From assembly GCF_000196735.1 (NCBI RefSeq), contig NC_014551.1, forward strand, positions 2,971,001 to 3,035,000: 64,000 bases of DNA, given 5' to 3'. Under the pieces are notes generated by a model, which had not been told where the DNA came from, ran no database searches, and was given only the letters and a program-made list of their open reading frames with translations. This DNA comes from Bacillus amyloliquefaciens DSM 7 = ATCC 23350 (GTDB lineage Bacteria; Bacillota; Bacilli; Bacillales; Bacillaceae). This document shows, piece after piece, positions 1 to 7,529 of this stretch. A program made the translations under genes and the position numbers. Position 1 is the stretch's first letter, and each line of letters starts with the position of its first letter.

Positions 1-38
1 AAATGTGTCTTAATACAAAATGAAGCGAGGTATTGTAA

Positions 39-212
39 ATGGAAATGTACGAAGGTATTAAATTACGTGAAGCTTGGAAAAAGAAAGGTGACCAACCTTG
101 TGATCACGCATGGGAAGTTGAGTATCACAATGGCGGCAAAACAGGTGATTATGTATGCTGGAAATGCGGTACATCAGAATTCAAACCCACAATTGACAAC
201 AGGAACAAATAA
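39..212 (+). CDS. Small zinc-motif protein of the mobile element (57 aa)
   Basis: This 57-residue frame runs from ATG to TAA and is rich in Lys, Glu and Trp. It shows a CxxH pair (CDHAW, residues 21-25) and a CxxC pair (CWKC, residues 40-43), the spacing of a small zinc ribbon. That suggests a metal-binding nucleic-acid or protein adaptor of the kind common in Bacillus phages and integrative elements. The upstream bases GAAGCGAGG give a weak ribosome site. A strong hairpin follows directly. The longer overlapping frame starting at 67 has low-complexity, improbable protein and is rejected. No family name can be given; the function is unknown. Confidence 0.6.
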   Translation: MEMYEGIKLREAWKKKGDQPCDHAWEVEYHNGGKTGDYVCWKCGTSEFKPTIDNRNK

Positions 213-215
213 AAA

Positions 216-246
216 GAGGACGGGGAATCATCTCCCTGTCCTTTTC
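216..246. terminator. Bidirectional terminator
   Basis: A GGACGGGGA arm pairs with TCTCCCTGTCC around a 4-base loop and is flanked by A and T runs. It lies between the gene ending at 212 and the convergent small gene whose stop is at 228, so it can serve both strands. Confidence 0.7.
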
Positions 247-362
247 ATTCGATTAATCTCCCTTATTTTGCGCCTACGTGCAATCTTCTCGTTAACACGT
301 CTAACATTGTTCAGAAACCGTTTTGCGTCCTCACCTGATACGATAGGTCTGTCTCTATACAT
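228..362 (-). CDS. Small basic hypothetical protein of the mobile element (44 aa)
   Basis: A 44-residue frame begins with ATG at 362 behind an AAGGAGTG ribosome site with correct spacing. The product starts MYRDRPIVSGEDAK and is very rich in Arg, Lys and Asn, with a predicted helical basic middle. It has no signal peptide or membrane segment. The good ribosome site and codon use like its neighbours argue that it is real. A small element-encoded nucleic-acid-binding or regulatory protein is possible, but nothing recognisable supports a specific function. Its stop lies inside the shared terminator hairpin. Confidence 0.5.
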   Translation of the reverse strand: MYRDRPIVSGEDAKRFLNNVRRVNEKIARRRKIREINRMKRTGR

Positions 363-430
363 TTACACACTCCTTATCATTTGCCCACCACTTATAAGAC
401 AGATAACAAGTTAAAATCCATCCTACAATT

Positions 431-461
431 AATAAGGGGTGAACGTATCGCTCACCCCTTC
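431..461 (-). terminator. Hairpin downstream of aimP
   Basis: AAGGGGTGA pairs perfectly with TCACCCCTT around a 9-base loop, just downstream of the aimP stop. The T-rich tract after it is interrupted (ATTAATT), so termination may be partial. In known arbitrium loci this interval holds the switch at which transcription continues into aimX. Confidence 0.5.
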
Positions 462-478
462 AAATGGATATGTAATGC

Positions 479-613
479 TTATGCACCACGTCCAAAACCT
501 GCCACATGGAATGTTTCTTCCCCTGATGCGGTATGAATTGTAGTTTGTTGACCTGCAACGAAACCAACAGCCAATGAAGCTACGATTGTAAGACCGATAA
601 ATACTTTTTTCAT
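479..613 (-). CDS. aimP: Arbitrium-type signal pre-peptide AimP
   Basis: The 44-residue product has a Lys-rich N terminus (MKKVF), a hydrophobic signal segment at about residues 5-21, a short polar linker and the C-terminal hexapeptide GFGRGA (residues 39-44). Secreted arbitrium peptides of SPbeta-group phages are C-terminal hexapeptides of the form XXXRGA (SAIRGA in phi3T, GMPRGA in SPbeta), so this is a very good match. A strong ribosome site, AAAGGAGGTG, precedes the ATG at 613. The gene lies 44 bases downstream of the AimR-like gene on the same strand, the standard arbitrium order. The inferred role is an exported pre-peptide, cleaved outside the cell and re-imported by the host Opp permease to bind the receptor. 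A Phr peptide is the alternative, but the RGA ending and the partner gene favour AimP. Confidence 0.85.
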   Translation of the reverse strand: MKKVFIGLTIVASLAVGFVAGQQTTIHTASGEETFHVAGFGRGA

Positions 614-657
614 ATAGTTTTCACCTCCTTTCAAGTGATGCGAAATTGATTTTGCAT

Positions 658-1620
658 TTAAAGGGCAAGTAAATCCAAAATCTGCTCGTCCTCACCCATT
701 TCCCTTAATTTATCCAAAGGTAAGCGTACGCTGTATAGATCGCCGGACAGCTTAAAGTGTTTTATAGACTCATAAAAGAATCTCTTATCTTCATAAGCTA
801 GTCCTTTTAGATAAAAATGAATGCCAAAGTCATTATGAATATTCGGTTGCTGCTCTAAGTTCTCCAATATTTCTTTAGCCTGTTGCAAGTTGTTTTTCTT
901 GATGTGATAATGTGCAATTTCTTGGATATCTGTTACTTCATTTGAATCAGGGTTTAACCAAAAGTTCTCTTGATTCCAATGGTTTTCCAAGAAACAAAGG
1001 CTTCTAGTTAGCTGTAATTTTGCCAAGGGGTTATTCTCAGTATGTTTTAAACCGGTCAGGTAATATTCTTTTGCTTTTTCATAATCATCAAGCAAATAAG
1101 TATTTCCCAAAGTTAGATAGCTATAAGCGACAAGCCTATCAATATTCGTTACATTAATGCCGTATGAGCAATAAAAACGGGCTTGAGTCATTTTATTCTG
1201 ACTGAATGCTGAAGCGCCCAACAAAGCCATCAGACGGTAATAAAACGAGCTTTTAATCTGTTCATTGTTTTCAATAAAATCAAGATCTACAATCATCGAC
1301 ATTTCTGCAAGATTTGAGTATTCAGCCATTCTAAGGTAGTAATACAACGGGATTATGTAAGTGAATACACGCATTTCTTGAGACTTGGGATCAAGCTTCC
1401 CAATTGCTTTAAGCGCCTGATGTGCGTTTATTTCGCCTCTGTCTTGCTTACGTTTGATCTGATACATTGCGGCCCATTCACGTTCAATTGAACAGGTACT
1501 ATTAATTAATTGATCAATTAATGTGTCAGTCAGTTCATACTGTTCATTAATATCTGACATTTCAAGACGTACCTTTGCATCTACTTCCGGCTTCTTAACT
1601 TCTCTCTCTTTTACTAACAT
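658..1620 (-). CDS. aimR: AimR-like arbitrium receptor, N-terminally short
   Basis: This 320-residue all-helical protein with TPR-like repeats resembles SPbeta AimR along its length, from my memory of that protein. Landmarks are TLIDQLI near residue 34, a KAIGKLDPKS segment, SYLTLGNTYLL, and a C terminus reading RLPLDKLREMGED then LDLLAL. AimR proteins are peptide-binding regulators of phage lysis versus lysogeny. SPbeta AimR has about 386 residues and begins with a helix-turn-helix DNA-binding domain of some 60 residues. Here the frame starts just after that domain. An in-frame TAG at 1633-1635 blocks any extension, and an AGGGGG ribosome site sits at normal spacing before the ATG. So the protein keeps the peptide-sensing part but not the known DNA-binding part. 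It is either a decayed receptor or one working through protein contacts. A Rap phosphatase is a less likely alternative. Confidence 0.8.
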   Translation of the reverse strand: MLVKEREVKKPEVDAKVRLEMSDINEQYELTDTLIDQLINSTCSIEREWAAMYQIKRKQDRGEINAHQALKAIGKLDPKSQEMRVFTYIIPLYYYLRMAEYSNLAEMSMIVDLDFIENNEQIKSSFYYRLMALLGASAFSQNKMTQARFYCSYGINVTNIDRLVAYSYLTLGNTYLLDDYEKAKEYYLTGLKHTENNPLAKLQLTRSLCFLENHWNQENFWLNPDSNEVTDIQEIAHYHIKKNNLQQAKEILENLEQQPNIHNDFGIHFYLKGLAYEDKRFFYESIKHFKLSGDLYSVRLPLDKLREMGEDEQILDLLAL

Positions 1621-1632
1621 CTGAATAACCCC

Positions 1633-1750
1633 CTATTTGTCACTAATCCAGAGCAACAGGCAGTGGCAAAAGCCACTATCCTGAATCTGAAAATTCGATC
1701 TCTTTCGGTTCTAAAATAAGAACATATGATCTCATTATAATGTATCCTCC
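1633..1750 (-). other. aimR leader: 19-codon frame and hairpin
   Basis: Between the excisionase-like gene and aimR there is a perfect AGTGGC-AAAA-GCCACT hairpin (1662-1677). A short frame of 19 codons starts with ATG at 1735 behind GGAGGA at 9-base spacing. The frame begins MRSYVLILEP and ends just before the hairpin. It could be a leader peptide, a degraded remnant of the missing AimR N-terminal region in another frame, or chance. No AimR helix-turn-helix sequence is visible in any frame here. Confidence 0.3.
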
Positions 1751-1824
1751 AGTTTTATGGAACAAGTTATGTATTGCGATTATGTATTGCGGTGTTGCTG
1801 TTATGTAATATGAATCTATTAGAC

Positions 1825-2004
1825 TTACTGACCGTTGAACCAACGCATAAATCCGTTCGTTGGGATTTTAATACGTCTACCGATCTTTACTGTGTGGAAC
1901 TTTCCACTTTTACAAAGTGCGTATGCCTGATCACGTCCAATACCCAGCCAGTTCTGCACGTCTTCAACGTCAAGTGCCGGTTTATTCATGATGTCCTCGT
2001 ACAT
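1825..2004 (-). CDS. Excisionase-like helix-turn-helix protein (59 aa)
   Basis: The 59-residue frame starts at ATG 2004 behind AAAGGGGG at good spacing. The product contains the typical excisionase/MerR-like winged-helix layout: a VEDVQNWLGIGRDQAYAL helix-turn-helix at residues 13-30, then CKSGKFHTVKIGRRIKIP forming the wing, and a C-terminal helix ending FMRWFNGQ. Such HTH_17-type proteins act as recombination directionality factors (Xis) or small regulators. Its position next to the repressor and integrase, divergently transcribed, supports a role in excision of the element. It was too short to be listed among long frames and was found by reading the minus strand. Confidence 0.75.
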   Translation of the reverse strand: MYEDIMNKPALDVEDVQNWLGIGRDQAYALCKSGKFHTVKIGRRIKIPTNGFMRWFNGQ

Positions 2005-2190
2005 CTGGTTCCCCCTTTCTGTTACTTATTTATCCTCCCCTGTCGTTTGGGATTAATTAAAGTATACTTTCATTCATTTAATTAGTCAATAATAAATCAT
2101 TAATTATTTAATCAGTTTTGTATTTGTTTTTAATCTTATCTAATTGTGCTATTATTAATTGTATTGTTAATGATCTTGGAGGGTATAAAA
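2005..2190. promoter_or_regulatory. Divergent AT-rich control region of the element
   Basis: This interval separates the leftward xis/aimR/aimP block from the rightward repressor-integrase pair. It is extremely AT-rich and contains repeated TTAATTA/ATTAAT blocks in inverted order (about 2075-2120), which could be operator sites for the XRE repressor. A TATTAT -10-like element lies near 2148-2156, upstream of the repressor. Individual promoters cannot be fixed by eye. Confidence 0.45.
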
Positions 2191-2724
2191 ATGACCGAGA
2201 ATGAACGGATTGGAAAATTAATTAGAAACTACAGATTAAAAGAGAAAATGTCCTCAGCAGACTTTGCTCTATTTGTAGGAGTTAGTCAAGGGACTGTATC
2301 CAACATTGAAAACGGAAAGTTTGGACAAAGAAAAAACAGTTTACAAACAGTGAAATCAATAATTGAGATGTGCGGTATTGATTTGCCTCCCGACATCGCT
2401 GAATTTTTAAATATTGAGCCATCGAATGTAGATGACGAAGAAAATGAGAGAATTTTAGTTGCGAGCAGAGATATGTGGGATGTAACTAAATCTACTTCAG
2501 TTGCCATTCAACTCAGAACTTTTGTTAATGCTGAATCTCGTTCAGATAAGGAACTGGATTCTCTTGAAAGATCTTATCTCTATGAAACCGACGTCGTCGT
2601 TAACACTTTAATGGAGTTCATAGACGACAATAAAAAAGAAATCAGAAAAAAGATTTTGGAAAACTTGAGAGAAAAGAGCTTAAAATTTCTTGAGCAATAC
2701 AAAGATATTAAGGAGGACGATTAA
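2191..2724 (+). CDS. XRE-family (cI-like) transcriptional repressor
   Basis: The 177-residue protein starts at ATG 2191, preceded by TTGGAGGG. An upstream in-frame ATG at 2146 has no ribosome site and gives an improbable hydrophobic leader. Residues 5-65 form an HTH_3 domain; the helix-turn-helix reads SADFALFVGVSQGTVSNIENG. The C-terminal part is acidic and helical, without a visible peptidase (LexA-like) or ImmA motif. It probably represses the element's lytic or excision functions and its own promoter by binding the AT-rich inverted repeats just upstream. Its stop overlaps the integrase start by one base (TAATG), so repressor and integrase are translationally coupled. It is therefore likely that integrase is made in the lysogenic state. 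Confidence 0.8.
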   Translation: MTENERIGKLIRNYRLKEKMSSADFALFVGVSQGTVSNIENGKFGQRKNSLQTVKSIIEMCGIDLPPDIAEFLNIEPSNVDDEENERILVASRDMWDVTKSTSVAIQLRTFVNAESRSDKELDSLERSYLYETDVVVNTLMEFIDDNKKEIRKKILENLREKSLKFLEQYKDIKEDD

Positions 2725-3875
2725 TGGCATCAATACACCCTTACAAAACAAGTAAAGGGAAACAAAAATATTTTGTGGCTTATGATGTATATGATGAGAA
2801 CGGTGAACGCCATCAAAAAAAGAAAAGAGGATTCGATAAGAAGAAAGATGCTAAAGAATTCATTGCCGAAGTCGAATCTGCTATTAACAAAGGGATGTAT
2901 ATTCAAACCCCTAAAATAACTGTCAATGACTATTTAGAGAGATGGTTAGAAGTTAAATCAATCAATATTGGATCTCAGACTGTAACACTTTATAAAAACA
3001 GCTTAAAGAATTACATCTATCCCTATATAGGAGACATTTTACTGGCCAATCTTAAAACAGAGCACATCAATAATTTTATTCATGCTCTCTATACAAAAGA
3101 TAGAGGTAAAGGGAAAATTGGCTATGCCTACAAAACCATAAAAAGAAGTCATGAAATTGTCAGTGCAGCGCTTGATTATGGAGTAGATAATAAGCTGATC
3201 AAAACCAATGTAGCCAAAAAAGCAATACTCCCTAAAGAACCCAAACGAAAGAGAATTGATGTTTGGGATTTAGAACAAGCTAATCAATTCCTAGAAACAT
3301 CTAAAGAGGATGAACAAAACAGATATCACTTGGCTTATGCTATTGCTATTATCTGTGGAATGCGTCAGGGAGAAATACTGGGGCTTACCTGGAAAGATGT
3401 CGACCTAGAAGACAACCTTCTTTATGTTGAACAAACATTGTCCCATGATGGCAAAGAAATTCTCGATGATACCAAGACTAAGAAAAGTAGACGAACAATT
3501 GAATTCAGTGAATCATTGGCAGATCAATTCAGACAACAAAAAAAGATCATTGAGAGCGAAAAAGAAAAGTTCGGGGACGATTACCAAGATCAAGACTTAG
3601 TAATATGCACAGAGCTTGGTAATCCAATAAACGCACGAAACGTTCTTAGGAAGCAAGCTAAGCTGATGAAGAAGGCTGGAGTACCAAAGATAACCTTTCA
3701 TGATCTAAGACACGTACACGCCTCCTTAATGCTTTATTTTGGACACGATATTAAAGAGATATCCGAAAGACTTGGACATGCAAAATCGAGCTTTACTTAT
3801 GACACCTATGTACACATTATGTCTAAAACTAAGAAGAAACTTATAGACAACCTGCAGCGATCAATAAAACTGTGA
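2724..3875 (+). CDS. int: Tyrosine site-specific integrase
   Basis: This 383-residue recombinase has the three-part layout of phage and ICE integrases. An AP2-like arm-binding domain covers residues 1-55 (KYFVAYDVYDENGERHQKK). A SAM-like core-binding domain covers about 60-165. The catalytic domain shows the Arg in CGMRQGEILGL, HDLRHVHAS (HxxR), a second His in LGHAKSSF and the nucleophile Tyr in DTYVH near residue 362. All catalytic residues are intact. It inserts the circular element into the chromosomal attachment site and, with the excisionase, reverses this. The adjacent tRNA-Ala, whose 3' end faces the integrase, is the likely target. A short hairpin with an 8-T run follows the stop. 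Repeats downstream may be arm sites. Confidence 0.93.
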   Translation: MASIHPYKTSKGKQKYFVAYDVYDENGERHQKKKRGFDKKKDAKEFIAEVESAINKGMYIQTPKITVNDYLERWLEVKSINIGSQTVTLYKNSLKNYIYPYIGDILLANLKTEHINNFIHALYTKDRGKGKIGYAYKTIKRSHEIVSAALDYGVDNKLIKTNVAKKAILPKEPKRKRIDVWDLEQANQFLETSKEDEQNRYHLAYAIAIICGMRQGEILGLTWKDVDLEDNLLYVEQTLSHDGKEILDDTKTKKSRRTIEFSESLADQFRQQKKIIESEKEKFGDDYQDQDLVICTELGNPINARNVLRKQAKLMKKAGVPKITFHDLRHVHASLMLYFGHDIKEISERLGHAKSSFTYDTYVHIMSKTKKKLIDNLQRSIKL

Positions 3876-3903
3876 CCTCCTATGATGGGGGTTATTTTTT
3901 TTG
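3875..3903 (+). terminator. Integrase terminator
   Basis: A short ACCTCC/GGGGGT stem begins right at the integrase stop and is followed by ATTTTTTTT on the plus strand. Confidence 0.6.
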
Positions 3904-3930
3904 TTTTCTTTTCTTAAAATGAGACACCCT

Positions 3931-3976
3931 GTTGCCACTTTTAAAACTCAAACACAAATGTTGCCGTTTTGTTGCC
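3931..3976. repeat. GTTGCC direct repeats, possible integrase arm sites
   Basis: The hexamer GTTGCC occurs three times at 3931-3936, 3960-3965 and 3971-3976, in two cases extended to TGTTGCC with a following TTTT. Clustered short direct repeats between an integrase gene and its tRNA attachment site are typical arm-type binding sites for the integrase N-terminal domain. This assignment is an inference from position. Confidence 0.45.
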
Positions 3977-3993
3977 AATAGAGATTAGAGCAA

Positions 3994-4026
3994 ATAAAAA
4001 ACCACTCTTGAAAGTCTCAAGAATGG
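3994..4026 (-). terminator. tRNA-Ala terminator
   Basis: CCACTCTTGA pairs with TCAAGAATGG (one wobble), followed on the minus strand by TTTTTTATTT. It lies 24 bases past the 3' end of the tRNA gene. Confidence 0.8.
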
Positions 4027-4049
4027 CTTTAGATCAAGCTTTATTAGTA

Positions 4050-4122
4050 TGGAGCCAAGGGGGCTCGAACCCCTGACCTCTACGCTGCCAGCGTAGCGCT
4101 CTCCCAGCTGAGCTATGGCCCC
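4050..4122 (-). tRNA. tRNA-Ala (anticodon GGC), element attachment site
   Basis: Read on the minus strand, the 73-base gene begins GGGGCCATAGCTCAG and ends GGTTCGAGCC...GGCTCCA. The acceptor stem GGGGCCA/TGGCTCC closes with one G-T pair. The D arm, the TTCGA-containing T arm and the anticodon stem CTACG/CGTAG with loop CTGGCAG are all normal, so the anticodon is GGC (Ala). No CCA is encoded after the discriminator A. The 3' end points at the integrase gene, the usual geometry when a mobile element has inserted into the 3' part of a tRNA gene and rebuilt it. The second att copy should lie left of the window. Confidence 0.93.
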
Positions 4123-4216
4123 GTGCGGTAACGTCATGTTTTATTATAGACGAGTTTTCTTTAAATTTCAAGCCGGAAATTCAGTTTGCCTACATTTTTA
4201 TGAGATGTTTTTCAAA

Positions 4217-4245
4217 CATAAAAAAAGACCCTCGAGGGGCCTCTT
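4217..4245 (-). terminator. uppP terminator
   Basis: A GC-rich hairpin built on the CCCTCGAGGG palindrome is followed on the minus strand by CTTTTTTT, directly after the uppP stop. Confidence 0.75.
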
Positions 4246-4248
4246 CGG

Positions 4249-5079
4249 TTATCGGACCAACATGATTAAAATAATGCCGAGGATAACACGGTAAATGGCG
4301 AACGGGACAAGCTTAATCCGATTAATAAGCCGAAGAAAGAATTTGACGACTAAGAGAGCAACGACAAAGGCGCAGATAAAACCGACAAGAAAAAACGGAA
4401 TCATGTCAGGAGAAAGACTGCTCCAGTATTTCACCAGCTTCAGAAGGCTTGCGCCCGCCATAATCGGAATAGCCATAATAAATGTGAAGTCTGCGGCTGC
4501 CCGGTGATTCAAGCCGAGAATGACACCTCCGGCAATCGTTGAGCCTGAGCGGGAAAAGCCGGGCCACAAGGCGAGACATTGGAATAACCCGACACAGAAA
4601 GCCTGTTTGTAGGTAATTCTGTCTACTGTATCGATCGTTTCTTTCCTTTTATTGATCCAGTCTGCAATCAGCATAAGCACGGCTCCGGCAATTAATCCGT
4701 AAGCGACCGTTCTGACGGAAAATAAGTAGCGGTCAATGAAATCCTCAAATAAAAAGCCGAGAACCGCCGCCGGAACAAGACCGACAGCAATTTGCGCGAT
4801 GGTCAGCCTGTATCCCTTCTGCTGATCGCGCGTCACGTTTTTTTTGAGGCCGAGTAAATTTAATATCCGATCCTTAAATACAATAGCCACCGCTAAGATC
4901 GAACCGAGCTGGATCACCACTTTGAAGGAATTGGCGGCTTCCGGATTCATCAGGCTTCCGGATTTCAGCCAGATGTCATCCGCTATGATCATATGTCCCG
5001 TGGAAGAAACCGGCGCGTATTCCGTCAGCCCTTCCACGATTCCCAAAACGGCTGCTGTGAACATCTCCCATAGTGTCAT
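4249..5079 (-). CDS. uppP: Undecaprenyl-diphosphatase UppP (BacA/YubB)
   Basis: UppP dephosphorylates undecaprenyl diphosphate on the outer membrane face, which recycles the lipid carrier for peptidoglycan and teichoic acid and confers bacitracin tolerance. The family's two signature regions are present: EGLTEYAPVSSTGH at about residues 17-30 and PGFSRSGSTIAGG near residue 173, within an eight-helix hydrophobic protein. The start is set at 5079 (MTLWEMF), giving 276 residues as in B. subtilis YubB and following GAAGGGAAG. The 8-residue longer frame from 5103 lacks a well-spaced ribosome site. The gene is monocistronic, with a terminator after it. Confidence 0.93.
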   Translation of the reverse strand: MTLWEMFTAAVLGIVEGLTEYAPVSSTGHMIIADDIWLKSGSLMNPEAANSFKVVIQLGSILAVAIVFKDRILNLLGLKKNVTRDQQKGYRLTIAQIAVGLVPAAVLGFLFEDFIDRYLFSVRTVAYGLIAGAVLMLIADWINKRKETIDTVDRITYKQAFCVGLFQCLALWPGFSRSGSTIAGGVILGLNHRAAADFTFIMAIPIMAGASLLKLVKYWSSLSPDMIPFFLVGFICAFVVALLVVKFFLRLINRIKLVPFAIYRVILGIILIMLVR

Positions 5080-5170
5080 CCTATTCTTCCCTTCATTCGT
5101 CATTTACAAAAGAGAAGCTCTCCTTTAAAGGAAAGCCTGTCTTATAATAAATATCATGTCCGTTCCGATT

Positions 5171-6331
5171 TTATGACTTCGATACAGCATCATTTTTTTC
5201 TTCTTCATATAAATGCGAGCGCATTTTGAACCAATCAAACAGATGGGTTGTGACCACTTTGATGACCGCATACCCCGGGATGGCTAAAATAATGCCGACA
5301 ACCCCGAACAGCTTTCCGGCGGTTAAAAGAACAAAGATGATGGTAATCGGGTGAATGTGAAGATTTTTCCCCATGATCTGCGGAGAGATTAATTTTCCTT
5401 CCACGAGCTGGACAACGGTCCAGACAATCGCAAGCTTCAGCAGCATAAGGGGCGACGTGACCAAAGCGATAATAATCGCCGGCGTGATGGCAATGGTCGG
5501 CCCTAAATACGGAACAACGCTCGTACAAGCGGCAATGACCGCAAGCAGGGATGCATAATCAAGTCCGATAATCAGATAGCCGATAAATAATAAAAATCCG
5601 ATGCAGAAGCTGACGATGATCTGCCCTCTGATATAAGAGCTTAATCTGTGGTTCATTTCGCTCAGCATCGTATACGTTTGTTCTTTCAGACGGGTAGGCA
5701 CAAACTTTAATATATAAAACGGCAGTTTTTTGCCGTCTTTCAGCAAATAGAACAGAATAAACGGAACAGTCACAATTGAAATGATCACTTCCGTCAGCGC
5801 GCCGATAAAATTCCCGACCCCGGTAAATGTGCTGTTTGCAATTGTCGCCGCCTGCGCCGATACTTTATTTGCAAGATCGGAAATGTTGATATTCATCGTC
5901 TTTTGCGCCTGATTTACAAAATCGCTTCCGATCAGGCTTTTCGTCTGATCTTCAACAATATCCACATATTTCGGCAGGTTGTCGATCAGGCTCATAATCT
6001 GTTCCTTTAAAAACGGAATAATTGAAACGATCGTAATCGAAATCAGACCTATTATAATGAGGTAAAGGAGCAGGATGGAATACACTCTTTTCACTCTTAA
6101 TTTTTCCAATATATCTACGATCGGATTGAGCAGATAATAAACAATTCCTGTCAAAATGACGGGGAGCGCAATTGTTTTGAGCAGGACGATAATGGGTGTG
6201 AAAATAAATGATGTCTTCGTAAAGACAAGGATATTGAGACCGATGAGCAGCAATACAAGCAAAAACAAGACAAATTTATTGTCCAAGAAAAACTGTTTAA
6301 ATCTGCCGCCCCATGTTTGCAATGTTTCCAC
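5171..6331 (-). CDS. yubA: AI-2E/PerM-family membrane transporter YubA
   Basis: This 386-residue integral membrane protein belongs to the AI-2E transporter (UPF0118, PerM/TqsA) family. It has a pair of N-terminal helices (residues 18-60), a helix near 75-95, a long extracellular amphipathic region (100-170) and a cluster of four or five C-terminal helices containing [14 protein letters not shown] and [15 protein letters not shown]. Family members export small molecules or act as Na+/H+ antiporters, so the substrate is not certain. The C-terminal tail is charged. It lies between uppP and the divergent yulF, as in B. subtilis. Confidence 0.88.
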   Translation of the reverse strand: METLQTWGGRFKQFFLDNKFVLFLLVLLLIGLNILVFTKTSFIFTPIIVLLKTIALPVILTGIVYYLLNPIVDILEKLRVKRVYSILLLYLIIIGLISITIVSIIPFLKEQIMSLIDNLPKYVDIVEDQTKSLIGSDFVNQAQKTMNINISDLANKVSAQAATIANSTFTGVGNFIGALTEVIISIVTVPFILFYLLKDGKKLPFYILKFVPTRLKEQTYTMLSEMNHRLSSYIRGQIIVSFCIGFLLFIGYLIIGLDYASLLAVIAACTSVVPYLGPTIAITPAIIIALVTSPLMLLKLAIVWTVVQLVEGKLISPQIMGKNLHIHPITIIFVLLTAGKLFGVVGIILAIPGYAVIKVVTTHLFDWFKMRSHLYEEEKNDAVSKS

Positions 6332-6509
6332 TATTGTTCCTCCATCATATGTATTTTACCTAAATTGTACACTATCGTTCCTGTAATGAAAAATAATAAC
6401 CGGCCTCTATGGGAATTTTTCCTATATCTTTGCCGGGCAGTCTTTTTTCATTTATGTTTCTGTGAAAAACAGCTATAATGTAAGCCAATACATAGAAGGA
6501 GCGATAGCA

Positions 6510-7496
6510 ATGATTCGATTTGCAACAGTCGGAACGAATTGGATTACAGAACGATTTCTGGAGGCGGCTTCTGCTATTGATGATTTTCAATTAACGGCGG
6601 TTTATTCCAGAACTGAGGAACGTGCGGCGGAGTTTGCCGGCAAACACGGCGCTGCTCATTATTTCACCAGCCTAAAAGAAATGGCAGAAAGCGAAGCTTA
6701 TGACGCGGTGTATCTCGCCAGCCCGAATGCATTTCATAAAGAACAGGCGATCCTTTTTATGGAACACGGCAAGCATGTGCTGTGCGAAAAACCGTTTGCG
6801 TCTAACGCAAGGGAAACGGAAGACATGATTCACGCAGCTAAAGCGAACGGCGTTCTTTTGATGGAAGCCATGAAAACGACGTTCCTGCCGAACTTCAGCA
6901 TGCTTCAAAACCACTTACATAAAATCGGGCCCATCAGAAGATTCACGGCAAGCTACTGCCAATATTCATCACGATATGATGCATATAAAAACGGAACGGT
7001 GCTTAACGCGTTTAAACCTGAACTATCGAACGGATCGTTAATGGACATCGGCGTGTACTGTATTTATCCGGCCGTCGTCCTGTTCGGCAAACCGAAAGAC
7101 GTCATTGCGACCGGTCACAAATTATCATCCGGCGTTGACGGCGAAGGCACGGTTATTCTGTCATATGACGGATTTGAAGCGGTGCTGATGCATTCAAAAA
7201 TCTCAAATTCGTTTGCCCCGGCGGAAATACAGGGTGAAGACGGCACAATCGTACTGGACAGCATTCACGGGCCGGAACGGGCGGAAATCCGCTATCGTGA
7301 CGGACGCACGGAGGACATTTCCGTCCCTGATTCGAAACCGCCGATGTATTACGAAACGGCAGAATTCATCAATCTTCTTCGAAACGGACAGCAGGAGTCT
7401 TCCGAAAATACCTTTGAGCGTTCTTTCATTACGGCAAGCATTATGGAAGAAGCAAGAAAACAAATCGGAATTGTCTTCCCTGCCGATCAAAACTAA
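6510..7496 (+). CDS. yulF: Gfo/Idh/MocA-family oxidoreductase YulF
   Basis: This 328-residue NAD(P)-dependent dehydrogenase has an N-terminal Rossmann fold (MIRFATVGTNWITERF, residues 1-16), the CEKPFASN motif whose Lys is the usual catalytic or NAD-contact residue near residue 95, and a C-terminal alpha/beta substrate domain. Family members oxidise or reduce sugars, inositols and related compounds; the substrate of YulF is unknown. The start at 6510 follows AGAAGGAG at proper spacing. The upstream in-frame ATG at 6462 has no ribosome site. The gene is single and ends in a strong bidirectional terminator shared with the convergent DJ-1-like gene. Confidence 0.9.
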   Translation: MIRFATVGTNWITERFLEAASAIDDFQLTAVYSRTEERAAEFAGKHGAAHYFTSLKEMAESEAYDAVYLASPNAFHKEQAILFMEHGKHVLCEKPFASNARETEDMIHAAKANGVLLMEAMKTTFLPNFSMLQNHLHKIGPIRRFTASYCQYSSRYDAYKNGTVLNAFKPELSNGSLMDIGVYCIYPAVVLFGKPKDVIATGHKLSSGVDGEGTVILSYDGFEAVLMHSKISNSFAPAEIQGEDGTIVLDSIHGPERAEIRYRDGRTEDISVPDSKPPMYYETAEFINLLRNGQQESSENTFERSFITASIMEEARKQIGIVFPADQN

Positions 7497-7529
7497 AAAC
7501 CTCCGCCCGGCTTCGGGCGGAGGTTTTTT
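7497..7529. terminator. Bidirectional terminator yulF / DJ-1 gene
   Basis: A perfect 10-bp stem CCTCCGCCCG/CGGGCGGAGG with loop GCTT is flanked by A5 and T6 runs. It serves both convergent genes. Confidence 0.9.

Noticed and set aside
67..414. 115-codon plus-strand frame
   Set aside because: It overlaps a better frame (39-212), the shared terminator and the minus-strand gene at 228-362; its protein is compositionally random.
658..1620. Rap phosphatase with Phr peptide
   Set aside because: The TPR-like receptor and signal peptide gene suggest Rap-Phr at first sight, but the RGA-ending hexapeptide and the C-terminal match to AimR fit arbitrium better.
1774..2085. 103-codon plus-strand frame
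   Set aside because: It is antisense to the excisionase-like gene at 1825-2004, which has a ribosome site and a recognisable helix-turn-helix.
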